This document shows, piece by piece, positions 10,261 to 22,559 of a stretch of DNA of 64,000 nucleotides (the first letter of the stretch is position 1; each line of letters begins with the position of its first letter). The notes below the pieces were generated by a model that did not search any database, was not told the origin of the DNA, and worked only from the letters and a program-made list of their open reading frames with translations. Both the position numbers and the translations under genes were made by a program. This DNA is from Boletus sp. NGJ (Eukaryota; Basidiomycota; Agaricomycetes; Boletales; Boletaceae), in assembly GCA_019096195.1 (NCBI GenBank), contig JAGTXK010000185.1:267500-331499 (forward strand), written 5' to 3'.

Positions 10261-11695
10261 CTACTGTACTAGAAGAAAAGACAAATCTTGGGCAATGTCT
10301 GAGGCATATTCTACAGTGGGCTCTGCCTGTTCAGCATCCATCATCATGGTGTGTATACTAGTGAACATCTCCAGGAATACTTCTTGTCCATTTATTATGA
10401 TGCCCCTCACTTGGCAAGAGTGGGGGCACAGGGGGTGATCAGCACATGACCAGGGCTTCGAGCACTTATGACATACTCCAGCCACACATGCTTTATCAAG
10501 CTCTATGGGAGCACCTTGACCAGTGAATGTGCTGGTTGCATTTGGGTGAGGTTTTGCTGCAGGAGTGGCTGCAATGGTGGAGGAAGGGCCCACAGGGGCA
10601 GTGTATTGAGGGCATGGTGTGAAGTGGGGGGCATAGATAGGGCCTGTTGCATAGACTAACCATTTCCTGTGGGTGATCTCTATGAGGATGTCCAAGGCTT
10701 TGACTAGGGTGGTCTCCCAGTCATAAACATTGATGGATTCTATCAGGGCTGGCTGATTCCTTTCCACAAATTCCACCATGTCAGAGTGTACTGCTCACCT
10801 CACCAAGTCCACCATTACTCTCCTGTTGTAGCCAATATTAAACTCAGCCTCCTCGGCGTAGTAATAGAGCTTGATGAAATAGTCTTCCACCATATTCTTT
10901 CTTTGTTTTAGACCCATGAGTTTCTGTTGTGCTACATGCTTCAGGTTTGCAGGTTAGAAGTTCTTTTTGAGCTTTTCATCAAAGCTCACAAAGGTGAGAA
11001 TGTGGACAGCTCCCTATGCCATCATCAAGTCTTCAAATCTTCCTGCTGAGTTGCTACAGCAAAGATATAATAGCACAATTAAGATTTTTTAATAGTCTTG
11101 GGAAGTGGTTTCAAAACCCAATAAGTATAGTTTCATCATCCTCCACCAAGAGATGAACTTCTCCTTGTTGCCATTGTAGTACTCTGGCTTGGCTGCCAGG
11201 GACTTGCCTAGCTTTGGCAAGGGTTCAGAGAAGCCGCACACTGCTGTCTGGAGGTTTCCTGGTGAGGAAGGAGAAGGGGGAGTTGGTGGAAGGGAATGAT
11301 AGAGTAATGGTCATTGTGGCAGTAGCATTGCTGTGGTAAGGTTGGGTGGGGGAGGTGGTGGTGGTCCTACCACCATTCCCACTCTTTTGTAGATTCTCTA
11401 TCACGTATCAAAGGTGGCCAGCCATGTTCTGACCAGATCCCTGAGCAGCATGGAGTACTGTTGGTGAAGTAGAGGGTTTTATTGGTATGGTGGTTATGAG
11501 GCCAGATGGCATCTGTTGGCCCAAAAGTCCAAGTGGCAAGGCTGCCAGGGGATTTCTGGGTGAGAAAGCCTCCACTGGGGATCATTGTGTAGGGGTGGAC
11601 AATGCAGTATTAATGTCTTCAAGGGTGGCGGCCATGGCCACAAATGTGGTGCCTTAAGAGGGGCCTGATGTTGATGCTGGGGAGTTGAAACTCAT
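10261..11695 (-). pseudogene. Gag of element C2
   Basis: The start ATG at 11693-11695 gives MSFNSPASTSGP, matching the B gag start MNYFNSPAPTPGP. The C-terminal half (10779-10261) is one open ORF. It has MVEFVERNQPALIESINVYDWE, a proline-rich linker, IELDKACVAGVCHKC, CADHPLCPHSCQVRG, and the same LLVQ end as element A. The N-terminal half is split by stops and frameshifts. The Cys/His cluster is the same C-x2-C-x5-C-x2-H form as in A. Confidence 0.82.
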
Positions 11696-12260
11696 TGTCA
11701 GTGAAGGAAATGGAGTGCTGTGAGTATTTCAATGAGTATATCAGTTGGTCTAATGTGGCAGGTAAGAAAGTTCCAAAGCACACAATATAGGATATTAGGG
11801 TGTGGACTGGGTTGACATGACATGATGGGTATAACCCAACAAAGATAGTGTCAGGAGTGGCTGGTAATAAATGGAAGTGGGGAATGGAGGCAACTGAGTG
11901 GCACTTGGTTGCATGCTCAAGAATTATATGGAATGATGGAGAGGTGGTCCTGTAAAGAGACCCTTGACAAGAGTGAAGATGGTCAAAGTGGAACCGGAAG
12001 ATAACTTTCATACTGCAGGAAGGTCTGCACAGGGAAAAGATGAGATAAATTCCCTTATCACACTGGCATGATGTTGCAGGTGATCATGCAAACCTGCCTT
12101 CTATAGCATCAAGGAGGGTATGGACTGCTAGGTACTCAGCAGATGATGGGGGCTAGTGCTCTATGCCTGGTAGCAATGTTATCCTTATTTAGTCCACTGG
12201 ACAAGCATATATGCAATGGCTTTGATGAGGGTCTACTCAGGTGTGTCACGCTGACCTGCA
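11696..12260 (-). repeat. Leader and partial LTR of element C2
   Basis: The leader (11696-12011) contains a reading frame with VASIPHFHLLPATPDT and CFGTFLP that recurs in the leaders of C1 and B. Beyond about 12030 the sequence matches the transcript-proximal part of the D LTRs, including the segments GATGGGGGCTAGTGC and TATGCCTGGTAGCAA. The far LTR end is not found and appears truncated near 12260. Confidence 0.6.
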
Positions 12261-13796
12261 TCAAACTTATTTCATGCATACTCAGAAGCTAGGACTTGAA
12301 TGGAATTAATTCTACCACTTGCAGCAGTTAGAATATTCCAATACTCTAAGACCCTATGACCCTTAGTATGACCCAGCAACCCTGCAATTCTTAGAATATT
12401 CCACCAAGAAACCAAGGAGAAATTAATGCTTTTCTCCAACACATAGCTCTGTTACTATCTACAAGTACATAGCTAATAGAACTGTAAATAAAATGTATAT
12501 AGCCAAGTGCCAGTGAGAGAACATGATCATGTGACCATGAGCTATACAGCCTTGTATCACCTGACTGAACATTCCATGACCTTCCATGGAGTTCTATGGC
12601 ATTCTTTGAAGTTCTATGTTTCAGTCAGCAAAAGCTTGGCATTTGTAATAAACCTCTTGGCATTAGTAAGCAGCCAACCCTTCTGATTGGCTAGCCAAGC
12701 CCATGTATTTATCATAAAAGGAGAGCCATTCAGGCCACCAAGAGAGCAGATCACCTCTCATATAGGGCATCTCAACCAGAGAAGTTCTCTCAAGGAGAAC
12801 AATTCTCACCCCTACTTGGAGTACCACTCACAGGCAATCCACAGAGGACCTTGAGGAGGACATTCTCCAATTGTTTAGACAGCTAGTTGATTGTTAGGAG
12901 TAAATTCTTGTAGCCAATAGTGCACAAGAAATATAGGACACCTTTTGGGAGAAAACCCTAAATAGGGCAACAAAAGGGAATAGATCCCCAACAGTTTAAT
13001 TCTACTAGACCCTAAACATCCCTGCTACTCTGCTGACTGCCCACGTAAGAGGATAAGTGACAGTACAGCCAAACAAGCACTGAATTGCACTCTCCTTAGC
13101 AAACAATAAGATTAAGTTACTATAACCTATCTGAGTGACCTAAGTGTAGTGTGAACCTATTCCAGCCTTATCTGAAAGATCTCAACATCTTGACAATCTA
13201 GCATATCTGCAGATTACCAGCCACAAAGTCATTGCCTTTTATAGCAATTGACTCATTTGACCTTCTTAAAAAGCCTACTAACCAAAGTCTAGCAACCTAG
13301 TAGCATTGACTAGTATACCTTTAGACATGTATGTTTACAGTTGTTTACACTATTAACCAGACTACAGTTGAAACCATTTCAATTCCAATTCTTCAGCATT
13401 TGTTGGGAATTGGTGAACAACCCATGCACTTAGTTACACTAAGTATTCAACTGACTCAAACCTTGCAGACCTAGAGATTGTTTCATCTAGGAGGTAAAAA
13501 TTCCCCTAGCTTATAGTGTTCTAACCATGGGAGGCAAAGCAAACATTTGGGGAAACCTGTTGTTTGAAAATGGATTTCCATTGCTTTTGCCTGCATAGAA
13601 GTCAACGTACACCAATGGATTCCTCTTAAGCCTTAGGTCCAGCTATGGGGTGTCTGTGATGAAGGGTCATGAGGACGAATAATGAAAAGAAAGTGATGGA
13701 TAGTAAAACAAACCAAAAGAATCTCCAAGCTCCTTATCTTCTCTGCTAGTTGTAGCTTATGCTCAATGCTAACAATCACCTAGATACTGTAGGTCC
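12261..13796. other. Non-coding, LTR-like sequence, no gene seen
   Basis: No ORF of note lies on either strand. A TATA-like TATTTATCATAAAAG (near 12705-12720) followed by many CTCTC/AGAGAA stretches, and an AATAAA (near 12650), suggest an LTR and leader of an element not otherwise seen here. The right edge cuts the D1 3' LTR at 13796, so this block may be an insertion or deletion scar. I could not find paired ends. Confidence 0.35.
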
Positions 13797-13927
13797 TAGA
13801 CCATATCATGTGATTGTTTCCATGGTCATGTGCACAGTCATATGACTTGATGAGAAAAGAGTTCAAAGAAATGAAAAGTAAGTGTTGATGTGAAAAGTTT
13901 GAAAATATTTAATATCATATCATAACA
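13797..13927 (-). repeat. Truncated 3' LTR of element D1
   Basis: The 131 bp match the outer end of the D LTR (compare 19700-19830), including CTAGACCATATCATGTGATTG. On the minus strand it starts TGTTATG at 13927, right after an A-rich purine run (13928-13943) that may act as the polypurine tract. The remainder of the LTR is absent. Confidence 0.8.
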
Positions 13928-13949
13928 CTATATTCTTTTTAGGACTTGA

Positions 13950-15498
13950 ATTCCAGGCAAGTCGTGGTTTTCATGGTTTCCATGAAGTTTTCATAAGGAT
14001 AGAATAAAGAAGTGAAATATGCTGCTGATAAACCATGAAGTTTGTGTGGTGTGGAAGAGTTTTGATGATGGAAATTCTTGACTGCATCTGGTGTAGTGTT
14101 GATGATTTCACTAGATTTCCATGTATGATCTGTTTCATTATAACCTTTTCAATGCACTAAATATTCCAATTTCCGATTCTTCATCCGAAAAGCGGCTATG
14201 AAGTCTACTTCAAATTGTTTTTCACCCACTGCATCAATCTCAATTGCATCAGGACAAGATTTTGGCTGACCAGGCAGTGTTTCTTGAAATGGTTTAACAT
14301 GTAAGATGTTCACAGTTGAATGTATGTGAATAGAATTAGGCAATTTGAGTGTAACAGCATTTGGTAGGACTTGGGTGATTTCAAAAGGTCCTATTCATTT
14401 TTGCATTAACTTCTTCGCTGTGTACAGAAGTTTTAATTTATCAGTGGATAGCCAGACTTGCTGACCAATAGAATATTCTGGAGCTTCAGATCATTTTTTA
14501 TCAGAAGAGATGATTATCCTCTCACGTAACGCTTCTAGCACTTCTTCTATCTTCTTATGGTTTCAGCTGACTTCTCCCACAAAGTCAATGAGATTTCCTT
14601 CAAAACCCATGTGAGGTGCATAGTTTCTTGTAACTTTGAAGGGTATCTCTCCAGTAGCTGTGGTAATAGTGTTGTTGTGGGAGAACTAAGCTAACTTCAA
14701 CCATTCGGCCCATTTGTCTTGTTTCTTTCCAGCATAAGCATGAAGATATTGTTTAAGATCTCTGTTTACGCGCTCTATTTGCCCATCTGTTTGCAGGTGG
14801 TATGCTGTAGAGATTTTTTGTTTAACACCAACTAACTTGCAAAGTTCTTCTGTAAACACTGAGACAAATTGAGGTTCTTGATCTGAAATGAGAGTGGAAG
14901 GGAGTCTGTGTGTACACCAGACATGGTCTTGGAATAGAATAGCTAAATCTTTGGAAGAACATGTATTGTAAGTGGGAATAAATATGACTTCTTTAGAAAA
15001 TTGATTGATGATTACACAATTAGCCGTAAATGAACATGAAGGTGGTAAACCAGTTATAAAGTCTACTGAAAGATCTTCCCATGGTCTTTTTGCCATGGGA
15101 AGTGGAATGATTTTACCTGCTGGTGCTTTTTGCTTACCCTTCATAAGAGCGCACACTTGGTAGTGATTTATGTATATTTTTACATCCTTTGTGACTTCTG
15201 GCCACAAGAAGTAATGAGAAAGAGTATGTATTGTTTTTGAATGTCCTCCATGACCAGCATTTGGAGAGTTGTGGCATAGAGTTAAGAGTTCTGTATGTAA
15301 TGATTCAGATATGAATATTTTGTCTTTTTCATTTTTGAAAACATTTAAATCAGAATAGAAAAGGAAATTATTTATTGTGTCAATGTTTTGTTTTTTGGAT
15401 TCTTTTTGTAGTTTCGTAAAGAAATCAGAAGAAAGAGAAACATAATTTATAAATATAAAAGAAGGGAAAACAGTAACATTTTGATTGTGGTCAACCAC
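13950..15498 (-). pseudogene. Integrase and chromodomain of element D1
   Basis: The zinc domain (about 15290-15150) has NAGHGGHSKTIH and YQVCALMKG, so the first Cys of the pair is Tyr. The core has LSVDFITGLPP, LISDQEPQFVSVF and LQTDGQIERVNRDLKQYL, so the three acidic residues are present. The 14686-15498 ORF ends in KWAEWLKLA. A further stretch leads to the chromodomain, KLEYLVH followed by TGA at 14149-14151 and then KGYNETDHTW, so the conserved Trp codon TGG became TGA. Integration near methylated histone tails is the expected role of this domain family. Confidence 0.9.
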
Positions 15499-15559
15499 TG
15501 CATCACCATGATCAGGTTGTCAAGATAAAGCACCTGCTCTACCATTTGAAGAGCCTGAT

Positions 15560-16990
15560 TTGTAGACAAAGAAATAGTTAAAAACTCTTGAAGAAGAGCA
15601 TGTCAGTGTGCTTGACAACCACTAAGGGTCTGTGGTTTCTTCCAATATTCCAAGTTTTTGTGATTAGTTCAGATTTTAAATCTTTTACGACCTATTAGAT
15701 AATGGCGCCATTCTTCCTGCGCTCGAATCACTGCAAGTAATTCTTTGTCATAAATAGAATAATTGTGCTCTGTACTATCAAAAGAATGTAAAATAAAGGC
15801 AATTGGATGCCAATGACCATCTTTGCATAGTGTTGAAAGTACTGCTCCCATTGTGATGTCTGAGGCATCAGTTTTCACACAGACTTCTTGATCATGATTA
15901 GGATAGGTGAGAAGTGGTGCTTCCATAAATTTTCTTTTTAAGGTTTCAAAAGCTTGTTGTCAATTTGGTCCCCATTTGAATGGAACATTCATTTTTTTTG
16001 GTAAGATCATTCAAAAGATGTGCTATTTCCATAAAGCCTTTGATGAAATATCTATAATAATTACACAACCTGAGGAATCCTTGGAGTTGCTTTAATCGCA
16101 TGGGAATTGGCCAATCCATGACCCCTGCCACTTTTTTCAACTGCATTTCTGCCCCCTTTTTAGATACTACCATACCGAGGAAGTTCACTTTGTCCATGGA
16201 GAAGGTCTACTTTTCTGATTTTATATATAGGTTGTTCTTGCACAAGCGATGGAGAACTTCCTTGACAACCTCCTCATGTTCTTTTTTGGACTTCCCAGAT
16301 GTAAATATCATACAATTGTCAATATAGATGACCACTACTATATACATATCATTAAATATGTCATTCATTATGGTTTGAAATGTAGGTGGAGAGTTTGTTA
16401 GGCCAAAATACATTACGATCAGTTCATAAGCACCTATAGGTGTTACAAACGCCACTTTCCATTTGTCTCCTTCTTTAATATGGACATTGTTGTATCCCTA
16501 TTGGAGATCCATTGCTGTAAACATATCCATGTTCTTGAGCCTGTCATTAGTTACAGAATAAGAGGAAGAGGATAAGAGTTGTTGATGGTGCCTTCATTTA
16601 AATATCTGTAGTCCATGATCATGCATTATTTACCATCTTTTTGGGGAATAAAGAAAACTAGAGATGTTTGTGGTGATTTTGAAGGTTTGATATATCCCTT
16701 CTTCACTTCTTTCTCTATGAATGCTCTGACTTCTTTCATTTTGATGTCAGAAAGGGGAATGACACATCCTTTCTTGGGAGAGAAATCTTCTTTGAGATCT
16801 ATGGTGTGATCCCAATGTTTCCTTACAGATATTCTTTGAGATTCTTGTTCTGAAAAAACATCTAGAAACTTATGATAGGTTAATGGAACTTTTTCTTTGA
16901 GTCCTTCTTTGATAGTACATATGTTAACTGGAGTGTATGAAGATGAAGGTCCAAGTCCCATAACTTTACAGTAAAAGGTACATCAAGGAA
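15560..16990 (-). pseudogene. Reverse transcriptase and RNase H of element D1
   Basis: RT segments on the minus strand are SLVFFIPQKDGK (16630 region), [18 protein letters not shown] and VVVIYIDNCMIF, where YIDD has become YIDN. RNase H carries VKTDASDITMGAVLS and DKELLAVIRAQEEW. At least three frame changes occur, near 16625, 16200 and 15940. In D2 the same box is intact, so this loss came after the two copies separated. Confidence 0.9.
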
Positions 16991-16999
16991 AGGAGTTTA

Positions 17000-17400
17000 T
17001 TTGTTTAATCCAATTGATATTGGGATTATGTCAGTAAAGCCAGTCGTACCCAATGATCATGTGATGGGTTCCAAGTTCAGATATATAAGTGTCAATAACT
17101 TCATAATGTCCTTGCACTTCCATGATCAGTGTTGCTTCATGATGGATAGGTCCGATAGCTCCTTCCATACCATCCATGTTATGTATCTTAATTGGTTGTG
17201 CAATATTATAAAAGGGAATACCATGACGAGTACCATAGTCCTGATCAATAAATGTATGCGACGCTCCCGAATCCAAGAAGGATTTAAATTGGTAATGCAA
17301 CCACTGTTTGTTAACTTTGCATGATATGACTATCTCAAGCAAGAATTCTCTGCTAAATGACAAGGTCAATGCTTGATTCAACATAACTTTTGTGGGTTTA
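17000..17400 (-). pseudogene. Aspartic protease of element D1
   Basis: The intact active site LDSGASHTFIDQDYGTRHG lies at about 17270. It is followed by IKIHNMDGMEGAIGP, VIDTYISELGTHHMIIGYDWLY and a stop at 17031. The domain is of normal retropepsin size. It is out of frame with RT downstream. Confidence 0.87.
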
Positions 17401-17417
17401 TAGATAGAAGAGACTCT

Positions 17418-18767
17418 CTATTGTTTCACAAGGGAATTAAGCACACTTATTTCCAGTGCCATGCTCGATAGAGAGGCCCTTTTGAATTGCAGAGATAAAT
17501 TATGTAAAATGGAAGACATATTGGTAATAGAGAAATCTGAATTGGTATAGTCTATTAAAGAAGAAGAAAATTGTTCTGGCTGCTGAGTTCCCTCAACACT
17601 CATTGGCGTTGTCCATTTAAAACTTCAGCTGCTCTTGCCTTAGCTTCCACCACAAATTTGTCTCTATAATACACTTCTGCCTTTTCAGAAACGTATGCCC
17701 TTTGTGCTACACTTGGTACCACTGTAGCTGCAGGAGGAGTAGGGAGTGGTTGTCCAATATAGTGCTGTTGTCGAACCTGAGACTGATCATAAAACATGGG
17801 ATATTCATTTTCTCCTGTTGTTTGTGCTATGTAAGTGCCTTGGTTCCAGTCCCAGATTATTTGCCTCTGCTGAGGCAGACATGTGGTGCAACAGTAGGGA
17901 TTGGTAGGGCAATTGGGCTTTATATTCCTGGGTTTCCTGCAGTGGAAACAGGTTCTTGTGTCTTTTGATGGTCCAGCCTGCTGGACATCTATCTCCATGG
18001 GGGCACCTCAGCCCAATTGTGTTCCCACTGACGTAAATTGTGGACAATATTGTTGTGGGAGTTGCCCATGAGAAGAGAGATATGATGATTGAGGGGGAAA
18101 GCGTGATGGAGTCATGGGGGGACCATGTTCCATTTGCATCTGTTCAAACGCTCTTCTGATGACTCTGTATGAGATTACTAGGTCCTCATAGTTGTATATT
18201 CTCACAGAGTTATTCAAGCAAGACCTTTCATAGATTCTAAAATCTATTGCCTTTTTTATGAGGACCATCACGTGATTGTCATTAATCATTGATTCCCTGC
18301 ATAGAACTTTGAACCTTTATAGGAACTGGCCTACTGGATGTCTGTTCTATTTGAGAATCTCTAGCTTTTTTAAAGATTCATGTGCTAGGATATCGATGCA
18401 GAAGTAGGCACAAATTTGCTTCTACATCTTTTTCCATGTTGACCATGCACTTTTGCCTTTGGCAGAAAGGAGATTGCCATTTGCAGCTGTTTCAAGAACA
18501 TCTTCTTGTTTAAGATAGTACTCCAACATTAATTGACCAAATCCTTCTGCCTTTCCTTCTAAGTGAGAAAGCACAGCGACAACAAGGATCTTGTTATTTT
18601 TCCATTTTTGTGTGACGATCCCACAGACACAACTTGACCCACCAGCTCCTAAAGGTGGTGTGAGTGCCATCCCATTTTCCAGGGTTGATAATTTTTTTGG
18701 TGATGTTTTCTTTGTCACACTCAAGTGTGAGGTCTGCGAGCTTTTGGACGAGTTCGTTAATGTCCAT
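17418..18767 (-). pseudogene. Gag of element D1
   Basis: The likely start is ATG at 18765-18767 (MDINELVQKLADLTLECDK). The capsid-like region has NPGKWDGTHTTFRSWW and EGKAEGFGQLMLEYYL. The nucleocapsid has CFHCRKPRNIKPNC, where the knuckle His is Asn. D2 keeps CLHCGKPGHIKPNC. A stop near 18422 and others near 18320 split the frame. Confidence 0.85.
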
Positions 18768-19039
18768 GTGAGACATACTTTATGACAGGTTTTAGAAGAG
18801 AGGTAGGTCAGAGATATGAACAATGGATTACAATGCAATAAAGGGTGAAAGCAGAGGAAGGACAAAGGGGTCTCTGCTTGTCGGAGTTTGCTTGATAAAT
18901 CTTTCTTGGTCGGGCTTCTTTCAGCACCTTACTACCCAGTATCTTACAACTAGGTTCTGGGGTGCCTATGAATGAATCAAAATATAGATCATTGAAAATG
19001 ATGGGCAAATTGGGAGGAGGAACCAGATCCACCTGGCTT

Positions 19040-19830
19040 CAGCGTAAGGGAATACTACCCTTGTTAGTTGTGATGTTACAGGTAATCACAAGAACCTGGG
19101 TTCACTATCGTAGTAACCAGCATACACTCAAGTTGGCACCCACTTGAGAAAGGGGACTAGTGCACTATGTTCAACAGTAACTTTATCTGTATTTATGACA
19201 CCGGACAAGCATATATAACTAGTATTTCTTCGAGTACTATACTTGTCACCTTCAGGTGGTGAAGACTGTAGATGTCCCTTAATGCTGGGCCCACATATAC
19301 AAAAGTCTCCTTAGCTCTGGAGTCTGAGTGTTGTGTATATAGTATAATCCAAGTGTTATGAATCATTAGGAACAATCCACAATGCTTGACTACTCACAGG
19401 CTACACAGGTCCTGGCTTAATGAATAAGGTGGGGAGTCACGTCCGTACTATTCCCAACCTTACAATGACCTGAGTGATCAAGGCAATGGGTTGTTGGAGG
19501 AAGAATACAAGTGGATTAGACTGGGGATTCCAGTTGTCAAAATGCTACTTTATATATGTACAGGGATGATGCACAAACCATGCTGTGCATGTGATAAATT
19601 ACTATGTACAGTAAGACAGAGATTAAAGGGGCTGTGTGAGCAAGGTGGGGATTAAAGAGTCATGGATCATATGAGATATGATGTCATATGACATCATAGG
19701 TTCTAGACCATATCATGTGATTGTTTCCATGGTCATGTGCACAGTCACGTAACTTGATGAGAAAAGAGTTCAAAGAAATGAAAAGTAAATGTCAATGTGA
19801 AAAGTTTGAAAATATTTAATATCATAACAA
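19040..19830 (-). repeat. 5' LTR of element D1
   Basis: It is colinear with the D2 LTR over about 0.8 kb, with shared blocks such as GGTTCACTATCGTAG, GGATTAGACTGGGGATTCCAG and GTCATGTGCACAGTCACGT. On the minus strand it begins TGTTATGATATTAAA. The inner boundary near 19040 is approximate. A segment present in D2 (near 9440-9475) is shortened here. Confidence 0.78.
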
Positions 19831-21267
19831 GAACAATATTACAGTGAAATAATGAATAAGATAAAGTATCAATAGTGTAATGATATAGTATAAGTTATGG
19901 ATGTACTGATCTCTACAGCTTGTGAGTGGTGTTCGAACTTCTACTGGCTATGATATGATGTCTCAGAGATAGCAACAAGTTGCTAGTAATCTAGGAGTGG
20001 ACTATACACAAAAGCAGGCAGAAAAGGGGGATTTAGTCTCAAATTTACAAGGAAACCAGTAACATATTGTACATGAGCTATATACTATCATTTATGCATA
20101 CTATTAGTGACCTTGACAATGTGTGCTTCCTCTAGCCTCTTTGCCAGCCATATTTTCTAAATTATAGCATGTTATTTGCTTGTATTTTTTAAGACAGTGA
20201 GATACATGGCAGCATGCTGGATGTTTTTTGAAAGGAACAACCAACAGACAGAAGGATGAAGCCTATACCTGATATTCCAAATGTTGCTAACTGAAGCAAT
20301 GTGCAAGGAAGTGAGAGGCAATATTAAGACTAAGGAAAACATGGTACTCTACTGGCTACTTATATACTACCAGCAGCAGTGCATGGATCATGCTATGCTA
20401 TGACATTGTAGGTACTGGGTATGACATCATAGGAATGAGAAAATGTTAGTGTCCAATGGCAAAAGAGAGAAACAATGGAATGAGGTGCATATGGTATATA
20501 CATGTAAGTGAAAGGTAGTCCATGGTGTTTTGGAGCACAGCTACATTGTGATATATCAAAGGGGTCAATAGATAGAAATACAAAGATAAAATGAAAAGGA
20601 GATGAGAAAGGAACACTTAAGGCATTGCATAGGTTAATTGTGAGATCTGGTATCGAGATAGGATCACATTGGGAGATGGATTGGATCTTGCCTAGTGTGT
20701 CTATAGTGGGTCTAATAAATAGATTAATCTAGTGTTGACTTGATTAGTACTTGGTGTAGGGTACCAAGTGCTGTGTCAGATACTGCCTATGGGTCTTGGT
20801 GTGGTTTATAGGCATGCAGGCCTGTACTTGCAGCAGTGAATGCCAGGTTAGCCATAAGGCTACTTGGTGTCGTATGGTGTAACAGGTATAACTAGGGTAC
20901 AACCAATGAAAGTGTACATGGATATGGACGATGGTATGGTGTATCGTATGATAGAGGATACAAGAGTGATGTGAGGATACAAATGGTGGAATGGTGTATG
21001 ATATGGGTGTGGTATCATATGGGGGCTAGGTTGTGTGTTTGTACATGTATAGCAAGGAGGGAGCTTGGTTGGTAGTAGATGAGAATATCATCTTTAGGTG
21101 ATGTGAGAGTGTAGTGAGGGTAGGTATAAATAATGGGTATTAACAGTGTGAACATTTCATTTTTCTGAAAGGAGTCAATGACTGATACAATTTTGGTAGG
21201 TAAAAGAGTGTTGAGATTAATTTCAAGCAGTTTAGTTACCATCTTAGACTTAAATACATCAGTAGCA

Positions 21268-21294
21268 GGTGGTGGTGGTGGTGGTGGTGGTGGT
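21268..21294. repeat. (GGT)9 microsatellite
   Basis: Nine uninterrupted GGT units. It is not inside any recognised gene. Confidence 0.95.
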
Positions 21295-21544
21295 CACATT
21301 TGATAAGATATAGAAGCCATCAATAAAGCTGGGAGATTGGCCAAGATTGTACTATTATCATGCAAGTGGGTGCTGAGAGTCCCAAGCTGTTTGTTACCAC
21401 TGATGGAGAATGAATCAACATCATAGAGACATTATCATCATCTTCAGCCTTACACTTTGCATTAGAACAGAAATGCTCAATGAGGGCTTTGAAGTGACCA
21501 AACCCTATCTAGAGCTGATCTGAACAATAGGTAAATGAAGCTTA

Positions 21545-21700
21545 GTGCTTGTAGCTCTTAACCCAGACCTGTAGAGGATAGGAAAGACCATGAGGACAAG
21601 TCTGAGATCCTCTGATGACTCTTGGGCCTTTATATAGTATACTGTCTAGGGGCTTACACTTGTGTATGTTAACATAAGGATAACATGTGTATCAGTACAG
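21545..21700 (+). repeat. Dispersed repeat shared with 37145-37295
   Basis: Both copies contain the blocks GAGATCCTCTG, CTCTTGGGCCTTTATATAG and a following AACAT(A/G)AGGATAA. The TTTATATAG resembles a TATA box, so this may be a relict LTR promoter. Element identity is unknown. Confidence 0.65.
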
Positions 21701-22559
21701 TCATGGAATGGAATGGAAGGATAGCATAAGAAGTACACAAGGTGAGCAAGTCATAGATAGGGGCATGTGAGGTGATCTAAACTAACATGTATGATTCAGA
21801 AAGCATACATACCATCATAGGTGCAGCCACCACTAGCTCCATAAACAAATAGATGCTTGTCCACAATGGCCATGGGATATTTTGCCCAAAGAGTCATATA
21901 AGTGAGACATCCTGTATGCAGTAAGAGAAACTAACAGCTTGTCACTTTTGATCATGTTGCACACTTATGGTGCTCATATCTGGCATTTCGCCAATGATGA
22001 ATGCAGTGCATTCAAGAATCACTCTCAGGCACATCCTTCCAGTCATTGTCTGAATTGTATTCACATTGAGCTGGGTAGCATCAGCAACAGTCAAGCAAAG
22101 CAGAACATTCTAATGACTTACTTTGGCTTCCATTTCATTTTGGAACTGGTCAACAGTGCTTTCAGAAAGCCACAGATCAGATCAAGCATTATAAGAGTCC
22201 TTCAGTGGCACCACACCACACTGCTATGTATCCAGTCACTTTAGGCTATTGTTACCATCAATAGAAACCAACTATTCAAATTTCAGAGGGGACTTATCTT
22301 CTAATTTGTAGGAACATGTAGGACAGTCATTGAGAAATTGATGGTTTGGAGTATCTTGGTTGAGAGCTTCCTTTAGCCATGCATTAATACATTCAAGACT
22401 GTTGAGATAAACATCATATGCAATGGTGAGTTAATTTACTAGATATGGTCAGTAAGAAACCTCTCCAAAGAGCATTCTGAGCTTCAGAAGTCTGTTGGAG
22501 GTTGCCCATCCAAGCTTTCTCCTATCAATTTTTGTCATGCCATCTGTTGCATTTCATCT

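Larger units (their letters stand above)
10247..12260 (-). mobile_element. Ty3/gypsy element C2 (gag, leader and LTR part only)
   Basis: The minus strand carries a gag of the A/B/C family, a leader, and an LTR-like segment. Downstream (lower coordinates) it is interrupted immediately after the gag stop by the D2 5' LTR. No pol is present in the window. The LTR-like part (about 12030-12260) resembles the D-type LTR, not the A/B LTR. Confidence 0.75.
13797..19830 (-). mobile_element. Ty3/gypsy chromovirus element D1
   Basis: On the minus strand: 5' LTR (19830 to about 19040), gag, protease, RT, RNase H, integrase, chromodomain, and the first 131 bp of the 3' LTR (13927 to 13797). It is the most complete D-family member in the window but is frameshifted several times. 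The 3' LTR is cut at 13796, where unrelated sequence begins. The five bases outside the 5' LTR are AGAAC (19831-19835). Confidence 0.92.
19831..22500. other. Non-coding region, no gene recognised
   Basis: Only short, unrelated ORFs occur on either strand. The part 20750-21050 is G/T-rich with recurring GGTATGGTGTA-like words. A (GGT)9 microsatellite lies at 21268-21294, and a TATA-containing repeat shared with 37.2 kb lies at 21545-21700. An ORF at 21939-22244 has no recognisable motif. Confidence 0.5.
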
